In this document: positions 6,355-15,930 of the stretch, in pieces | Layout of the letters: each line of letters opens with the position of its first letter | Position numbering within the stretch: the stretch's first letter is position 1 | From: Acidimicrobium ferrooxidans | GTDB taxonomy: Bacteria > Actinomycetota > Geothermincolia > Fen-727 > Anoxymicrobiaceae | DNA length: 64,000 nt | Direction of reading: 5' to 3' | NCBI GenBank assembly: GCA_020723485.1 | Contig: DYIU01000001.1 | Coordinates: forward strand, 599,380 to 663,379 | Position numbers and translations under genes: made by a program | Notes under the pieces: model-generated | The model's input: the letters and a program-made list of their open reading frames with translations, nothing else | Database searches by the model: none | What the model was told of the DNA's origin: nothing

Positions 6355-8965
6355 CCGATTCCTCCGCCGTTTCGTCACCGTCCGCGCGACGCACGTCTAC
6401 GGTGAAACGGAAAATGGACCCTCCGCCGGCGCGTGGCTCCACCCAGATGTTGCCGCCGTGCGCTTCAGCGATCTGTCTTGCTATGTACAGTCCGAGGCCG
6501 AGGCCGACCTTGGAGTGGTGGGCCGCGTCCTCAACCTGGTAGAAGCGCTCGAATATGCTCTCGCGGTCGGCCTCCGGGATTCCGTTTCCGCGGTCCAGCA
6601 CCGATACGACCAGCATGTCTTCGTCCCGCTCCGTCTCTACCTCCACCGGACCGTCGGGCGGTGAGAACTTCACGGCGTTGTCGAGCAGGATGTTGAGGAG
6701 CTGCACGAACTTCTCGGGGTCCACCCAGACGTCCTGCAGGCCGTCGCTCACGTTCAAAGAGAGCTCGTTCTCGATGCCCATCACCTTCAGGTCGGCAACC
6801 GCGGTCTGCACAAGCTGACCGAGGTCTATGGGCTGCCTCTCGATCAGCACCCTCCCCTGCTCTATCCTCGAGATGTCGAGCAGCTGCTCGACGTACCTGG
6901 TCAGCCTGTCGGTCGACATGTTGACGTCCTGAAGCAGGTCGTGGACCTGCTCGCTCGGCATCTCGTCGATGTACGCGTTGAGGATGCTCGCGTAGCCCTT
7001 GACGATGGTGATGGGGTGGCGCAGCTCGTGAGACGCTACCACCAGGAAGTCACGGAGGCGCTCAGCCCTCTCCTTGAGGTCCTCCTCGTACGCTTTCTCA
7101 CGCGTGATGTCTATGAGCGAGACCGCGGTCGCGTCCAGCCCGGGCATGAAGCCCATGTTCGCGAGCATGTTCAGGACCTCACCGTCCTTGGAGTGGATGT
7201 TACACTCGAAATGGATGGGCGATTCCTTCCGGGCCCCCTGGAGGTCCTGGTGGTACTCGCGGAAGCTTTCCGCGCTCTCCACCGTGAGAAAATCGGTGAA
7301 GTTGGTCTTGCCGACGAGCTCGTCCGAACCGTAGCCGGTGATCCTCTCGAACTCCTGGTTGAGGAAAGTAATGGACGCGTCCGTATCGACTATGCACATA
7401 GCTGTCCCGGTTGATTCGAAAACCGTACGGTACCGCTCCTCGGATTCCTTCAGCATCTCCTCCGCGCGGCGGGACTCGGTGATATCTATACCGGTGGTTA
7501 TCACGTACTCGACGCTTCCACCCGCGCCCGTCAGGGTGGCGTTCGACAGTGAGAGCAGCCTCCGGCCGCCCTGTTTCGTGACCCATCTCTCCTCGTAGCC
7601 TTCGGCCTCCGAGCCCGCGAGCAGGTCCTGGAAGACCGAGCGCGATACCCTGGCGTCCCTGGGTTCCACCAGGGTGTCCCACAGCCTCTTCCCGGCGACC
7701 TCCTCGAAGCGGTAGCCGGTGGTCTCTTCAGCGGTACGGTTGAACAGCACCACGCGCCCCTGGGCCTCCCGAACGACCACGAGCGCTCCCGCGGTATCGA
7801 TGACCTTGGAGATGAAGTCCCGGTCTTTCTTCTGAGCTTCCTCGACGCGTTTCCTCTCGGTTATATCCTGTGCGAAGATGACCACCCTGTTGACCTTGCC
7901 GGTCGGCCCGAAGAGCGGAAAGACGTAGTTGTCGAAGTAAAGGCCCTCGTACTCCTCGTCGTACCGGATGGACGACCCCGTCCTCATGACCTCGCGGATC
8001 CGGGTGTGCAGGCTGGTCCTGACCGCCTCCGGCAGCATGTCGAGCAGGTTCGAGCCGAGGACTTCCTCCTGCGTGCCGCCCAGCCTCTCGGCGCCGGTGT
8101 CGTTTATCGCTATCAGGTTGCCCGACGTGTCTATCATCATCGCCGAGCCTATCGGCACGTTGAGCAGCGAACGCGCCGTCTCCTCGCTGTCCCGCAGGGC
8201 GGCTTCCATCTGCTTGCTGGCGGTGATGTCCACGAAACTCTCGAGGAGGTGCTCGCGCCCATCGAGGTTCACGGGCGTGACCGTCTTGAGGACGGTCAGC
8301 GTCTCCCCGGTCGAGCGGCGCAGGAACACCTCAGCCCGGTCCAGCTCGTGCCCGAGGTCCGTGACCGGGCACTCGCCCTTGCGAGCAGGGCAGGCGAGCC
8401 CGTAGCAGGGCATGCCCAGCACCCTCTCCCGCGGGGCGCTCAACATCCGCAGCGCCGCGGTGTTCGCGTCGACTATCCGGTGGGTCTCGGGGTCGATGAT
8501 GAGGACACCGGTCGCGACCGACTCGATTATCTTGCGCAGGCGCCCCTCGCTCTCGATGAGCCTGGCCTCCGCCACGATGCGCTCGTCGTGCTCCTCGGAC
8601 TCCCTGATAGCTCGCCCTATGGCGGGCGGCAGCCGGGACAGGTCGACCTTGAGCACGTAATCCGCGGCGCCGCCCCGCATCGCGTCGATCGCCAGCTCCT
8701 CGCCCATCGCCCCGGAGACGAATATGAAGGGGACGCCAGGGGCCTCCTCCACGGTTGTGGCCAGCGCCGAGAGGCCGTCCAGGTCCGGCAGCCAGTAATC
8801 GGATAGCACGACGTCAGGCTTGAACTCACGGAGCAGGCTCTCGAACTCCAGCTGCGTCTCCGCCCTCACGAGTTCGAAAGTGACGCCCGCCCTGGCGAGC
8901 TCTTCCTCGACCGACCTTGCATCTTCGGGGTCCGCCTCGAGCATCAGGATGCGAAGCTTCTTCAA
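6347..8965 (-). CDS. Receiver-PAS(x4)-histidine kinase
   Basis: 872 aa, starting at TTG 8965 after AGGGAAC. It has a receiver domain (about 1-125, with VVLSDYWLPD), four PAS domains (about 140-630), a HisKA domain with SHELRHP, and a HATPase domain (ILLDNAVKF, DRGNGIP, GLGLGLYIARQIA). The first PAS has a three-cysteine segment, GMPCYGLACPARKGECP, of the kind seen in redox or metal-sensing PAS domains. The kinase core is clearly paralogous to the next gene downstream, with which it overlaps. Together they could form a cytoplasmic phosphorelay. No dedicated DNA-binding response regulator is adjacent. Confidence 0.88.
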   Translation of the reverse strand: MKKLRILMLEADPEDARSVEEELARAGVTFELVRAETQLEFESLLREFKPDVVLSDYWLPDLDGLSALATTVEEAPGVPFIFVSGAMGEELAIDAMRGGAADYVLKVDLSRLPPAIGRAIRESEEHDERIVAEARLIESEGRLRKIIESVATGVLIIDPETHRIVDANTAALRMLSAPRERVLGMPCYGLACPARKGECPVTDLGHELDRAEVFLRRSTGETLTVLKTVTPVNLDGREHLLESFVDITASKQMEAALRDSEETARSLLNVPIGSAMMIDTSGNLIAINDTGAERLGGTQEEVLGSNLLDMLPEAVRTSLHTRIREVMRTGSSIRYDEEYEGLYFDNYVFPLFGPTGKVNRVVIFAQDITERKRVEEAQKKDRDFISKVIDTAGALVVVREAQGRVVLFNRTAEETTGYRFEEVAGKRLWDTLVEPRDARVSRSVFQDLLAGSEAEGYEERWVTKQGGRRLLSLSNATLTGAGGSVEYVITTGIDITESRRAEEMLKESEERYRTVFESTGTAMCIVDTDASITFLNQEFERITGYGSDELVGKTNFTDFLTVESAESFREYHQDLQGARKESPIHFECNIHSKDGEVLNMLANMGFMPGLDATAVSLIDITREKAYEEDLKERAERLRDFLVVASHELRHPITIVKGYASILNAYIDEMPSEQVHDLLQDVNMSTDRLTRYVEQLLDISRIEQGRVLIERQPIDLGQLVQTAVADLKVMGIENELSLNVSDGLQDVWVDPEKFVQLLNILLDNAVKFSPPDGPVEVETERDEDMLVVSVLDRGNGIPEADRESIFERFYQVEDAAHHSKVGLGLGLYIARQIAEAHGGNIWVEPRAGGGSIFRFTVDVRRADGDETAEESVG

Positions 8966-9098
8966 AACGTGTTCCCTGTTCGACCGGGTCTCGAGCGCAA
9001 TCCGCCGGCAGTGTCTGGGGCGGGTTGCAGTAGTAATTATAACGCTGCATCATAGGATGGAGGGACTCCGGGGCCCCCGTGCCCCGTTTCTGGAGGTG

Positions 9099-9605
9099 GT
9101 GAGCCTGTACATATCAGTGGTGGGACACTCGGCTTGCGACGCCGGGAAGATGGAACTGGCCAGGGCGGTAGGGCGCGAGGTAGCCGGTCGGGGGCACGTG
9201 CTGGTGTGCGGGGGTCTCGGCGGCGTGATGGAAGCGGCGGCACGCGGGGCGCGGGAGGCGGGCGGCATCGTCGTGGGCATCCTCCCGGGCGCGGACCGCT
9301 CGCACGCGAACGAGTGGTTGACAGTCGCGCTGCCCACCGACATGGGCCATGCCAGGAACGCCCTGGTAGCGCTCGCGGGAGACGCCATCATCGCCGTCTG
9401 CGGCGGGTACGGCACGCTCTCGGAGATAGCATTCGGCCTCAAGATGGGCAAGCCGGTGGTCGGTCTCGAGAGTTGGGACCTCGGTGACTGCCCCGGCGAG
9501 GCGTTATCGATGGTCCAGGCATCGAGCCCCCGTGAGGCGGTTGAGCTGGCGGAGTCTCTCGGGCGCAGAAAACCTCTTCACGGACCGGATTCGGGAGTCA
9601 GCTAG
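9099..9605 (+). CDS. TIGR00725-like Rossmann protein (LOG/DprA-like fold)
   Basis: About 168 aa. It has an N-terminal strand YISVVGHSACD, a nucleotide-binding-like GHVLVCGGLGGVMEAAARGA, and the conserved CGGYGTLSEIAFGLKMGKPVVGL that defines the family around the LOG lysine-decarboxylase fold. The biochemical role is unknown, and molybdenum-cofactor-carrier-like proteins share the fold. The start is unclear: GTG 9099 lies only 2 nt from a GGAGG site, whereas CTG 9105 lies 8 nt from it and would give the family-like N-terminus MYISVVG. It converges with the MFS gene, and the two stop codons overlap by 4 nt (CTAG). Confidence 0.78.
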   Translation: MSLYISVVGHSACDAGKMELARAVGREVAGRGHVLVCGGLGGVMEAAARGAREAGGIVVGILPGADRSHANEWLTVALPTDMGHARNALVALAGDAIIAVCGGYGTLSEIAFGLKMGKPVVGLESWDLGDCPGEALSMVQASSPREAVELAESLGRRKPLHGPDSGVS

Positions 9606-10786
9606 GCGGAGAGCCTTTTGTAGAACGCGATGAAGAAGAGCGCGCCGCCGAGGCAGACGCAACCGATGAAGGCGAAGGCGTGCCTGAAGCTGAGCGTGGT
9701 AACGACCGGACCCATCACCATCGCCCCGAACACTATTCCTCCCTCGAAGGCCGCGGTATACACGCCGAATGCGCTCCCGAGTTCGTCGGACGGGACACGG
9801 TCCATCAGCATGGCGGAAAGCGCCGGAGAGCAGAAGGCGAAACCTACGCCCCAGACGACCGCCGACAGGCACAGCACCGGCAGGGATTCAGTGACCGAGA
9901 GTATGAACATCGCCGCGGCCAGCGCGATGAGGGCGAGGAAGCCCGTCAGCCTCCGGCCCGCCGTGTCGATCAACCTTCCCGAGGTCAGCCGCATCAATAT
10001 CAGCACCGCGCCGCTTATGGTGAAGAAGAGCGCGAAGTTGCTGATCTTCTCCGATTCCGCGAAGAGGCCGAGAAACGCTTCGATGGTTCCCAGGGTCGCG
10101 GTACCGGCGAAGATAGCCACGGAAACGAGGATTATGAGCTTGCGGATGTCGGCGATCCGGGCCCTGAACCCGGGTCCCGAAACGCGAGGCAGCCAGCGCT
10201 CCTTCACGAAAAGGCTTACCGCGAGGCTCAAGGCTCCGGCGGCGGAAGCGGCGATGAAGACCGAGTTGTAGCCGAGGCGGTCAGCCAGCAGCACGCCGAG
10301 CGGGGGGGCGGTCATCACCGCCATGTTGAACGATGTCTGGAACCACGCCTGCGATTTCCCGCGCTGCGACACGGGGGCGATGTCGCCCACGAAGGTGAGG
10401 GAGGCTGTGTGGAAGCAGGCGACGCCGGCGCCGGTGAATGCGAGCACGAACGGGAGGGTCCATAAGCTCCGGGCGGGGATGTAGAGCAGGGACGCCACCA
10501 CGAAGATGGCCGACCCGCCGACGAGGAACGGCTTTCTGCCCAGGGCGTCGGCCTTCAAGCCGACAAACGGCCTAAGGAGAAAGGAGGCGAAGGTCAGCAC
10601 CCCGACGAGCAGGCCGACCTGGGTAGTGGTCGCGCCGACTACCTCGTCCAGGTAGAGGGGGAGTACCGGTATCAGCAGGTAGAGGCTCCCCAGGAAGAGG
10701 AAAGAAGATATGAAGAGGAGGACGAAGTCGCGGGTAAGGACCACGTCGTTCCCGGCGGCGGGGCCTCCTGCCTGTTCCGATGCCAT
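9602..10786 (-). CDS. Major facilitator superfamily transporter
   Basis: 394 aa with about 12 hydrophobic segments. The MFS loop-2/3 signature appears as GLKADALGRKPFLVGG, and a related SGRLIDTAGRRLTGF follows the midpoint in the second half. It resembles drug-efflux-type (YajR/Bcr-like) MFS proteins, but the substrate cannot be told. The ATG follows a TATAAT at 10793-10798 by only 6 nt, so the mRNA may be leaderless. It is divergent from glycerate kinase over a 58-bp gap. Confidence 0.85.
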   Translation of the reverse strand: MASEQAGGPAAGNDVVLTRDFVLLFISSFLFLGSLYLLIPVLPLYLDEVVGATTTQVGLLVGVLTFASFLLRPFVGLKADALGRKPFLVGGSAIFVVASLLYIPARSLWTLPFVLAFTGAGVACFHTASLTFVGDIAPVSQRGKSQAWFQTSFNMAVMTAPPLGVLLADRLGYNSVFIAASAAGALSLAVSLFVKERWLPRVSGPGFRARIADIRKLIILVSVAIFAGTATLGTIEAFLGLFAESEKISNFALFFTISGAVLILMRLTSGRLIDTAGRRLTGFLALIALAAAMFILSVTESLPVLCLSAVVWGVGFAFCSPALSAMLMDRVPSDELGSAFGVYTAAFEGGIVFGAMVMGPVVTTLSFRHAFAFIGCVCLGGALFFIAFYKRLSA

Positions 10787-10844
10787 GGCTGGATTATACA
10801 GGAGCGGACGCCCGGCCCCCTTTCGCCGGTGATACTATATTGCC

Positions 10845-12077
10845 ATGCGGGTGGTCATAGCTCCGGACAAGTTCAAGGGCAGCCTGACAGCCGTGGATGC
10901 CGCCCGGGCGATAGCAGAGGGCGTCTTTCAGGCGGCGCCGGACGCGCTCATCGACCTCTGTCCCATGGCGGACGGCGGGGAGGGTACGGTCGATGCGGTG
11001 GCTTCCGCTACCGGGGCGGAGCTCCGCGAGGAGGCGGTCAGCGGTCCGCTCGAGGGGCAGCGGGTGACCGCGTGCTGGGCTCTCATCCCCCCGGGGGCGG
11101 TGGAGGCGCTGCGGCGAGACGCCGGGCTGGCCGGTCTCCTGGTCCCGGGGACCGCGACGGGCCTCATCGAGATGGCGCAGGCGTCAGGCCTCTCCCTGGT
11201 GCCGGGGGACCGCAGGGACCCGATGGCCACCTCGACCCTGGGAACGGGGCAGCTCATCCTAAAGGCGCTCGACGCCGGGTGCCGCCAGGTGGTGGTGGGG
11301 ATAGGAGGGAGCGGCACCGTCGATGGGGGGACCGGGATGGCCCGGGCCCTGGGTTACAGGCTCCTTGACGCCCGGGGGCGGGAGCTGCCCGGCGGAGGAG
11401 CCTGCCTCGAGAGCCTGAGCTCCATCGATCCGTCGGGCGCGGACCCCAGGTTGTCGGAGACCGGCTTCCTGGTCGCGTCGGACGTTGACAGTCCGCTGCT
11501 GGGTCCGCAGGGAGCGGCCCGGGTCTTCGGGCCGCAGAAGGGCGCGACGCCACGGCAGGTGGAGTCGCTCGAGCGCGGCCTCGCCCGCCTTGCCGAAGTG
11601 GTACTGGACTCCCTCGGCGTCGACGTCCGGGAGGTACCGGGCGCCGGAGCGGCGGGCGGGCTGGGAGCGGGGCTGGTCGCGTTCTGCGGAGCGAAGATCG
11701 CCAGCGGGGTCATGCTCATCGCCGGGCTCACGAAGCTGGAGGAGAAGATCGAGGGGGCGGACCTCGTGCTGACGGGGGAGGGCAGGTTCGACAGCCAGAG
11801 CTCGCGCGGCAAGACGCCGGCGGGTGTGGTCGACATCGCCGGCCGGCACGGGGTTCCGGCGGTCGTCCTGGCGGGGGAGATCGCGGGTGAGGCGGTAGAC
11901 CCGCTCGGCCCGGGGGCGGCGGCTTTCTGCATCCTTCCCGGTCCGGTCGACCTCCATGACGCGATGGCGGGCGCGGCAGGATACCTGCGCTCCGGCGCCG
12001 CGAGGCTGATCGGGCTGCTCGAGCTTTCCGGGAGCCTGCCCGGTGACCCTATTCGGACCGGGGACGGGTCCGAATAG
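10845..12077 (+). CDS. Glycerate 2-kinase (type I, GlxK family)
   Basis: 410 aa. The N-terminal DKFKGSLTAVDAARAIAEG and PMADGGEGTVDA motifs and the central GIGGSGTVDGGTGMARALG are diagnostic of glycerate kinase type 1, as is the C-terminal TGEGRFDSQSSRGKTPAGV. The enzyme phosphorylates D-glycerate with ATP to 2-phosphoglycerate (GlxK type), feeding serine or glyoxylate carbon into lower glycolysis. There is no ribosome-binding site: TACTAT at 10833-10838 lies 6 nt before the ATG, as expected of a leaderless transcript. Its last codons form one arm of a hairpin that ends at the stop codon. Confidence 0.92.
   Translation: MRVVIAPDKFKGSLTAVDAARAIAEGVFQAAPDALIDLCPMADGGEGTVDAVASATGAELREEAVSGPLEGQRVTACWALIPPGAVEALRRDAGLAGLLVPGTATGLIEMAQASGLSLVPGDRRDPMATSTLGTGQLILKALDAGCRQVVVGIGGSGTVDGGTGMARALGYRLLDARGRELPGGGACLESLSSIDPSGADPRLSETGFLVASDVDSPLLGPQGAARVFGPQKGATPRQVESLERGLARLAEVVLDSLGVDVREVPGAGAAGGLGAGLVAFCGAKIASGVMLIAGLTKLEEKIEGADLVLTGEGRFDSQSSRGKTPAGVVDIAGRHGVPAVVLAGEIAGEAVDPLGPGAAAFCILPGPVDLHDAMAGAAGYLRSGAARLIGLLELSGSLPGDPIRTGDGSE
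12049..12077 (+). terminator. Perfect 11-bp hairpin ending at the glycerate kinase stop codon
   Basis: CTATTCGGACC (12049-12059) pairs perfectly with GGTCCGAATAG (12067-12077) across a 7-nt GGGGACG loop. The 3' arm contains the TAG stop. No T-tract follows, so a Rho-independent role is doubtful; it may protect the mRNA 3' end. Confidence 0.5.
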
Positions 12078-12181
12078 AAGACCTGAGACGTCCCGCTCCC
12101 CCTGACGGGGCCGCGAATATCACGCCTCATATACACTCTCAGCGCCCTGGTGACGATATATCGGAATGAGGTCTCAAGAAG

Positions 12182-12187
12182 TATAAT
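12182..12187 (+). promoter_or_regulatory. Putative -10 box for the HEAT-repeat gene
   Basis: A consensus TATAAT lies about 90 nt upstream of the TTG start in the 200-bp gap between glycerate kinase and the HEAT protein. No convincing -35 hexamer is seen. The gap contains nothing else recognisable. Confidence 0.45.
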
Positions 12188-12277
12188 GAGGGTGAATCAC
12201 CTCCATTCGTCCAGGCGGGCGCGCGGCAGCGGATTCCGCGGGCACCGGGACGGTGCGCACATGATTCTGGAGTCACA

Positions 12278-15200
12278 TTGAACGGCGACGAACCTCTGGA
12301 CGGCACGCAGGCAGAGCTGTCCGACGAATACCTGGAGGAAGCGGTCTTCTTCGTCGTGAACTGGCATGCCGCGACGGTGAACGTCAGGCTGTACCCACCC
12401 ACCAGCTCGATGGTGACCGACACGGTGCAGAAGGCACGCGAGCACCTGGAGACGCTCTTCGATGAGGAGGACGTATTCAGCGTAAGCGTGCTGGAGAACA
12501 GCCTCCTGGTCAACGACGTGCGTCTCGAGGAGCTGACCCAGCAGAAAGCGCCCATCAAGTCCTTTGTGCAGTGGATGAACGAGCGCGGTCTTACCAACCT
12601 GGAGTTCACCAGGGGCGTCACCCCCGAGGAGATGTCAACGGTGTTCGAGGTCCTTTCGACGGCTGCGGAGAAGGACCACCGCCAGAACCTCTCCGAGGTC
12701 CTGGTGGAGCGGGGCGTCACCAACGTGACGATCAACCAGCGAGTCTACGTGGCCATATCGACGGGGGAAGATTACGAGGATGGCATACGCCGGGCGTCGC
12801 CGCTGGACGCGTTGAAGGACGAGCTGCTGATGCGCTACCTGATGGGCAAGGTGGACCTCGGCTCGGTCGAGGACAAGGAGCTCGTCGGCGTGCTCTCGGA
12901 CCCGGGGAAGGTTGGAGGCCTGCTCTCCACGTTCATCAGGGAAGAGGGCAGCGAGGGCGGAGTGCTGGTGAGGAGCCAGAAGGCCGAGGAGGCGCTCAAC
13001 CGCCTGATGGACATGGTCGACCAGGTCGAGGACGAATCGCTGCGCGCGGTCCTCTCGGACCAGATAGGCGGCATCATCGCCGAGATGACGCCGAAAGAGA
13101 TGACCTCGATGCTGACGGGAGAGGCCCCGGAGAACCTGAACATCGGCCGCGTTCGCGAGAGGGTGATCACCATGCTCGCGGACAACCAGCTCCTGGAGAT
13201 GGTCGACTCGCTCATCGACGAATACCAGGAGATGAAGGACGAGTCGGACGAGCTCGAGACCGAGTGGCAGAAGGAGAAACTCCGGAACCTGAACGAGCTG
13301 CTGGTAGAGGTCCGCGAAGAGCGCGGCATCGAGATAAGCGACGTCATCGACCAGAAGCTCGAGACAGCGGGCATTGCGGAGGAGCGCGATCCTGAGACGG
13401 GGCGACGGGTGCTGTCCGCGTACCAGCTGCTGGGCGGGCCCCTCGAGGAGGAGTTCGTCGAGCTCGCCGAAGGCATAGACCAGACAGTCTCCCAGCAGAT
13501 ACAGCGTCTCTATGCCATGGAGGAGACGGAGCTCGCCGCCGGCATGCTCGAGAAGCTGGCGGACAACCTCAAGCAGGATTCACCGAAGATAAGGCGGTTC
13601 GCGGCGACACTCGTCAAGGACACGCTCGAGGGGCTCGAGCGGGAGTACCAGCTGGTGGCCGCGGGCGCGCTCGAGGCCACGCTAATCGAGGACGTCGAAG
13701 CGGAGCAGGATTACGCGGCCTATATCCCCCAGGTGGACGCCGTCGCCGTGCTCGCGCGGGCTTACATGCAGGAGGGCATGGCCGGCAGGGCCACCGACAT
13801 CCTCGATCTCCTGAAGGAGCAGTCCCGGGAGGAGTCAGGCAAGGGCCCGGAGCTCATGAAGCACGCGGCCACCGTCCTCGAGAAGCTGACCGGGCCGGAG
13901 GGCATGGTCGACGTCCAGGCCCTGCTCATGGAGGACGACGAGGAGAAGCGCGCCAACACGGTGCGCGCGCTGGCGGGGCTGGGGCCTTCCGCGCTCTCCC
14001 CGCTGGTGGACATGGTCAAGGACCGGGGCCAGATAGACCTGCGCGACCGCGCGCTCGAGGCGATAATCGAGGCCGGCCCGGTGGGCATCGAGGCGCTGCT
14101 GGCCGAGCTCAAGGCTGAGAACCCCTGGTACATCTACAGGAACGTGTTGAACGTAGTCGCCGAGCTGAAGCTGACCGAGGCCGTGGAAGAAGTCGGCGAG
14201 ATGGTCAACCATCCTGACGAGAGGATCCGGCGCGAAGCCATAAGGAGCCTCGCGAGAATCGGCTCACGTGACTCAGTCAGCGTCGTGATAGGCGCGGCCA
14301 ACGATCCCAGCCCCGCCGTGAGACGCACCGCGGTCCGCGTCCTCGGCATGTTCGGTGATTCTTCCGTTGCAGGTTTCCTGCTTGACATCATTAACGCGCA
14401 GGGCCCGCGCGGCCGGGAGGAGGACCAGGCCGTGGTAGAGGCGGCGTGCCTCGCGCTGGGGGACCTGAAGGACACCGCCTACGTGCCGCAGCTGGTGGAC
14501 CTCCTCGGAAAGGGAGGGCTCTTCAAGAAAGCCCGACCCGATGAGATAAGGGCGGCCGCGTGCATAGCGCTGAGCACGATCGGGGACGAGAGCATTGTTC
14601 CCGTGATCGAGAAGGCTACGAAGGACCCCAGCATGATGGTCAGGACGAGCGCGGAGAAAGCCCTTCGAAAGCTCACAGGCGGGCTGACCGCACCCGAGCC
14701 TGTCGCGCTCGAGGAGGAGAGGCCGGCTGAGGCGGCCGAAGCTCCCGTGGAAGCGCCGGCGTACCGGCCGGCCCCGCATCCTGAGGCAGCCGCGGCCGCG
14801 CCAGCCGTAGAGGCTCCGCCCGAGCCCGCGGCTGAGGCGCCCCCGCCGCCCGTGCCGGAGCCGCTTGAGCCGCACGCCGAAGCGCCACCACCATACGAGG
14901 CGCCCCGAGTGCCTTCTCCACCCGAATGGGTAGACATGCCTGTCCAGCCTTCGCAGGTGGAGACGGGCATGGAGCCCGGTGCTGAGACTACCCCATCGCC
15001 GGAGGCGCCGGAGCTGGGCCCCGCGACCATTGAGGGCTACGCCGCTCAGCCACCGGAACCGGCCCCCCAGGCCCCGCCGCCCGCGCAGGCTCCGCAACCC
15101 TCCGGGGAATACCTTCCCCCGGAGATACCGCCGGATGACATATATATAGACAACCTCGCGGGCGAGGAGGACACCCTGTACATCCCGGAGGAGGCAGAGG

Positions 15201-15898
15201 GAGAGCCCGCGCCGGAGCTGGGCCCCGCGACCATTGAGGGCTACGCCGCTCAGCCACCGGAACCGGCCCCCCAGGCCCCGCCGCCCGCGCAGGCTCCGCA
15301 ACCCTCCGGGGAATACCTTCCCCCGGAGATACCGCCGGATGACATATATATAGACAACCTCGCGGGCGAGGAGGACACCCTGTACATCCCGGAGGAGGCA
15401 GAGGGAGAGCCCGCGCCGGAGCTGGGCCCCGCGACCATTGAGGGCTACGCCGCTCAGCAGGAACAGCCCACCCGCCCGCAGTACGGGGCCGGCGGGCCCG
15501 GACAGGCTGTGGAGCTGCCCCCGGAGTGGAGGGTGCCAGGCGAGCCTGCGGCACAGTCAGAGGAGTCGGCGCCCGACTGGCCGATGCTCGACTACCCGGG
15601 GCCGGAGCAGGCCGAACAGCCCCCGCCTCAGCCCGGTCCGGCGGCCGAGCCGCCGCTTCCGGCCGACGCCGACTACGGCCCGGGCCGCACTGACCAGCCG
15701 TCCACGATAGAGAGGATGATGGGACAGCCGGGGTCCGTTCCCCCGGGAGCGCCGCCGGAGCCGCCTCCGATCGATGGCCTGCCCCCGGAGCAGCCGGAAC
15801 AGGGACCTGGTGGGCCGGTCCCTCCGCCGGGACCACCGAAAGAGCCTCCGCCGGGACCCCCACCCGGACAGGCGCCGCCTCCCAGCGGATGGAAATGA
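12278..15898 (+). CDS. Large HEAT-repeat protein with proline-rich tandem-repeat tail
   Basis: 1206 aa from TTG 12278 (GGAG, 6 nt upstream). The first 500 residues are acidic and helical. Residues of about 540-790 are HEAT-like repeats (VDMVKDRGQIDLRDRALEAI, RIRREAIRSLARIGSRDSV, PAVRRTAVRVLGMFGDS, IRAAACIALSTIGDESIVPV). These repeats build solenoid scaffolds for protein binding. From about 790 on, the chain is Pro/Ala/Glu-rich and disordered. It includes a 68-residue unit (ELGPATIEGYAAQ...GEPAP) present twice in perfect copy plus a 13-residue third start. There is no signal peptide or membrane segment. The partner is unknown, and a scaffold role is inference. Confidence 0.8.
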   Translation: MNGDEPLDGTQAELSDEYLEEAVFFVVNWHAATVNVRLYPPTSSMVTDTVQKAREHLETLFDEEDVFSVSVLENSLLVNDVRLEELTQQKAPIKSFVQWMNERGLTNLEFTRGVTPEEMSTVFEVLSTAAEKDHRQNLSEVLVERGVTNVTINQRVYVAISTGEDYEDGIRRASPLDALKDELLMRYLMGKVDLGSVEDKELVGVLSDPGKVGGLLSTFIREEGSEGGVLVRSQKAEEALNRLMDMVDQVEDESLRAVLSDQIGGIIAEMTPKEMTSMLTGEAPENLNIGRVRERVITMLADNQLLEMVDSLIDEYQEMKDESDELETEWQKEKLRNLNELLVEVREERGIEISDVIDQKLETAGIAEERDPETGRRVLSAYQLLGGPLEEEFVELAEGIDQTVSQQIQRLYAMEETELAAGMLEKLADNLKQDSPKIRRFAATLVKDTLEGLEREYQLVAAGALEATLIEDVEAEQDYAAYIPQVDAVAVLARAYMQEGMAGRATDILDLLKEQSREESGKGPELMKHAATVLEKLTGPEGMVDVQALLMEDDEEKRANTVRALAGLGPSALSPLVDMVKDRGQIDLRDRALEAIIEAGPVGIEALLAELKAENPWYIYRNVLNVVAELKLTEAVEEVGEMVNHPDERIRREAIRSLARIGSRDSVSVVIGAANDPSPAVRRTAVRVLGMFGDSSVAGFLLDIINAQGPRGREEDQAVVEAACLALGDLKDTAYVPQLVDLLGKGGLFKKARPDEIRAAACIALSTIGDESIVPVIEKATKDPSMMVRTSAEKALRKLTGGLTAPEPVALEEERPAEAAEAPVEAPAYRPAPHPEAAAAAPAVEAPPEPAAEAPPPPVPEPLEPHAEAPPPYEAPRVPSPPEWVDMPVQPSQVETGMEPGAETTPSPEAPELGPATIEGYAAQPPEPAPQAPPPAQAPQPSGEYLPPEIPPDDIYIDNLAGEEDTLYIPEEAEGEPAPELGPATIEGYAAQPPEPAPQAPPPAQAPQPSGEYLPPEIPPDDIYIDNLAGEEDTLYIPEEAEGEPAPELGPATIEGYAAQQEQPTRPQYGAGGPGQAVELPPEWRVPGEPAAQSEESAPDWPMLDYPGPEQAEQPPPQPGPAAEPPLPADADYGPGRTDQPSTIERMMGQPGSVPPGAPPEPPPIDGLPPEQPEQGPGGPVPPPGPPKEPPPGPPPGQAPPPSGWK
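15011..15457 (+). repeat. Perfect 204-bp tandem duplication inside the HEAT-repeat gene
   Basis: Copy 1 is 15011-15214, copy 2 is 15215-15418, and the first 39 bp recur at 15419-15457. I see no difference between copies 1 and 2 even at synonymous sites, so the duplication is recent or is kept uniform. The 39-bp match flanking the unit gives a route for slippage or unequal recombination. The unit keeps the frame (68 codons). Confidence 0.95.
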
Positions 15899-15930
15899 TC
15901 AGCCGGACCGGAACCTGAAACGCACTCCCC

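Noticed and set aside
15011-15457. CRISPR-like repeat array
   Set aside because: The repeats are long, contiguous, in frame and coding, with no spacers.
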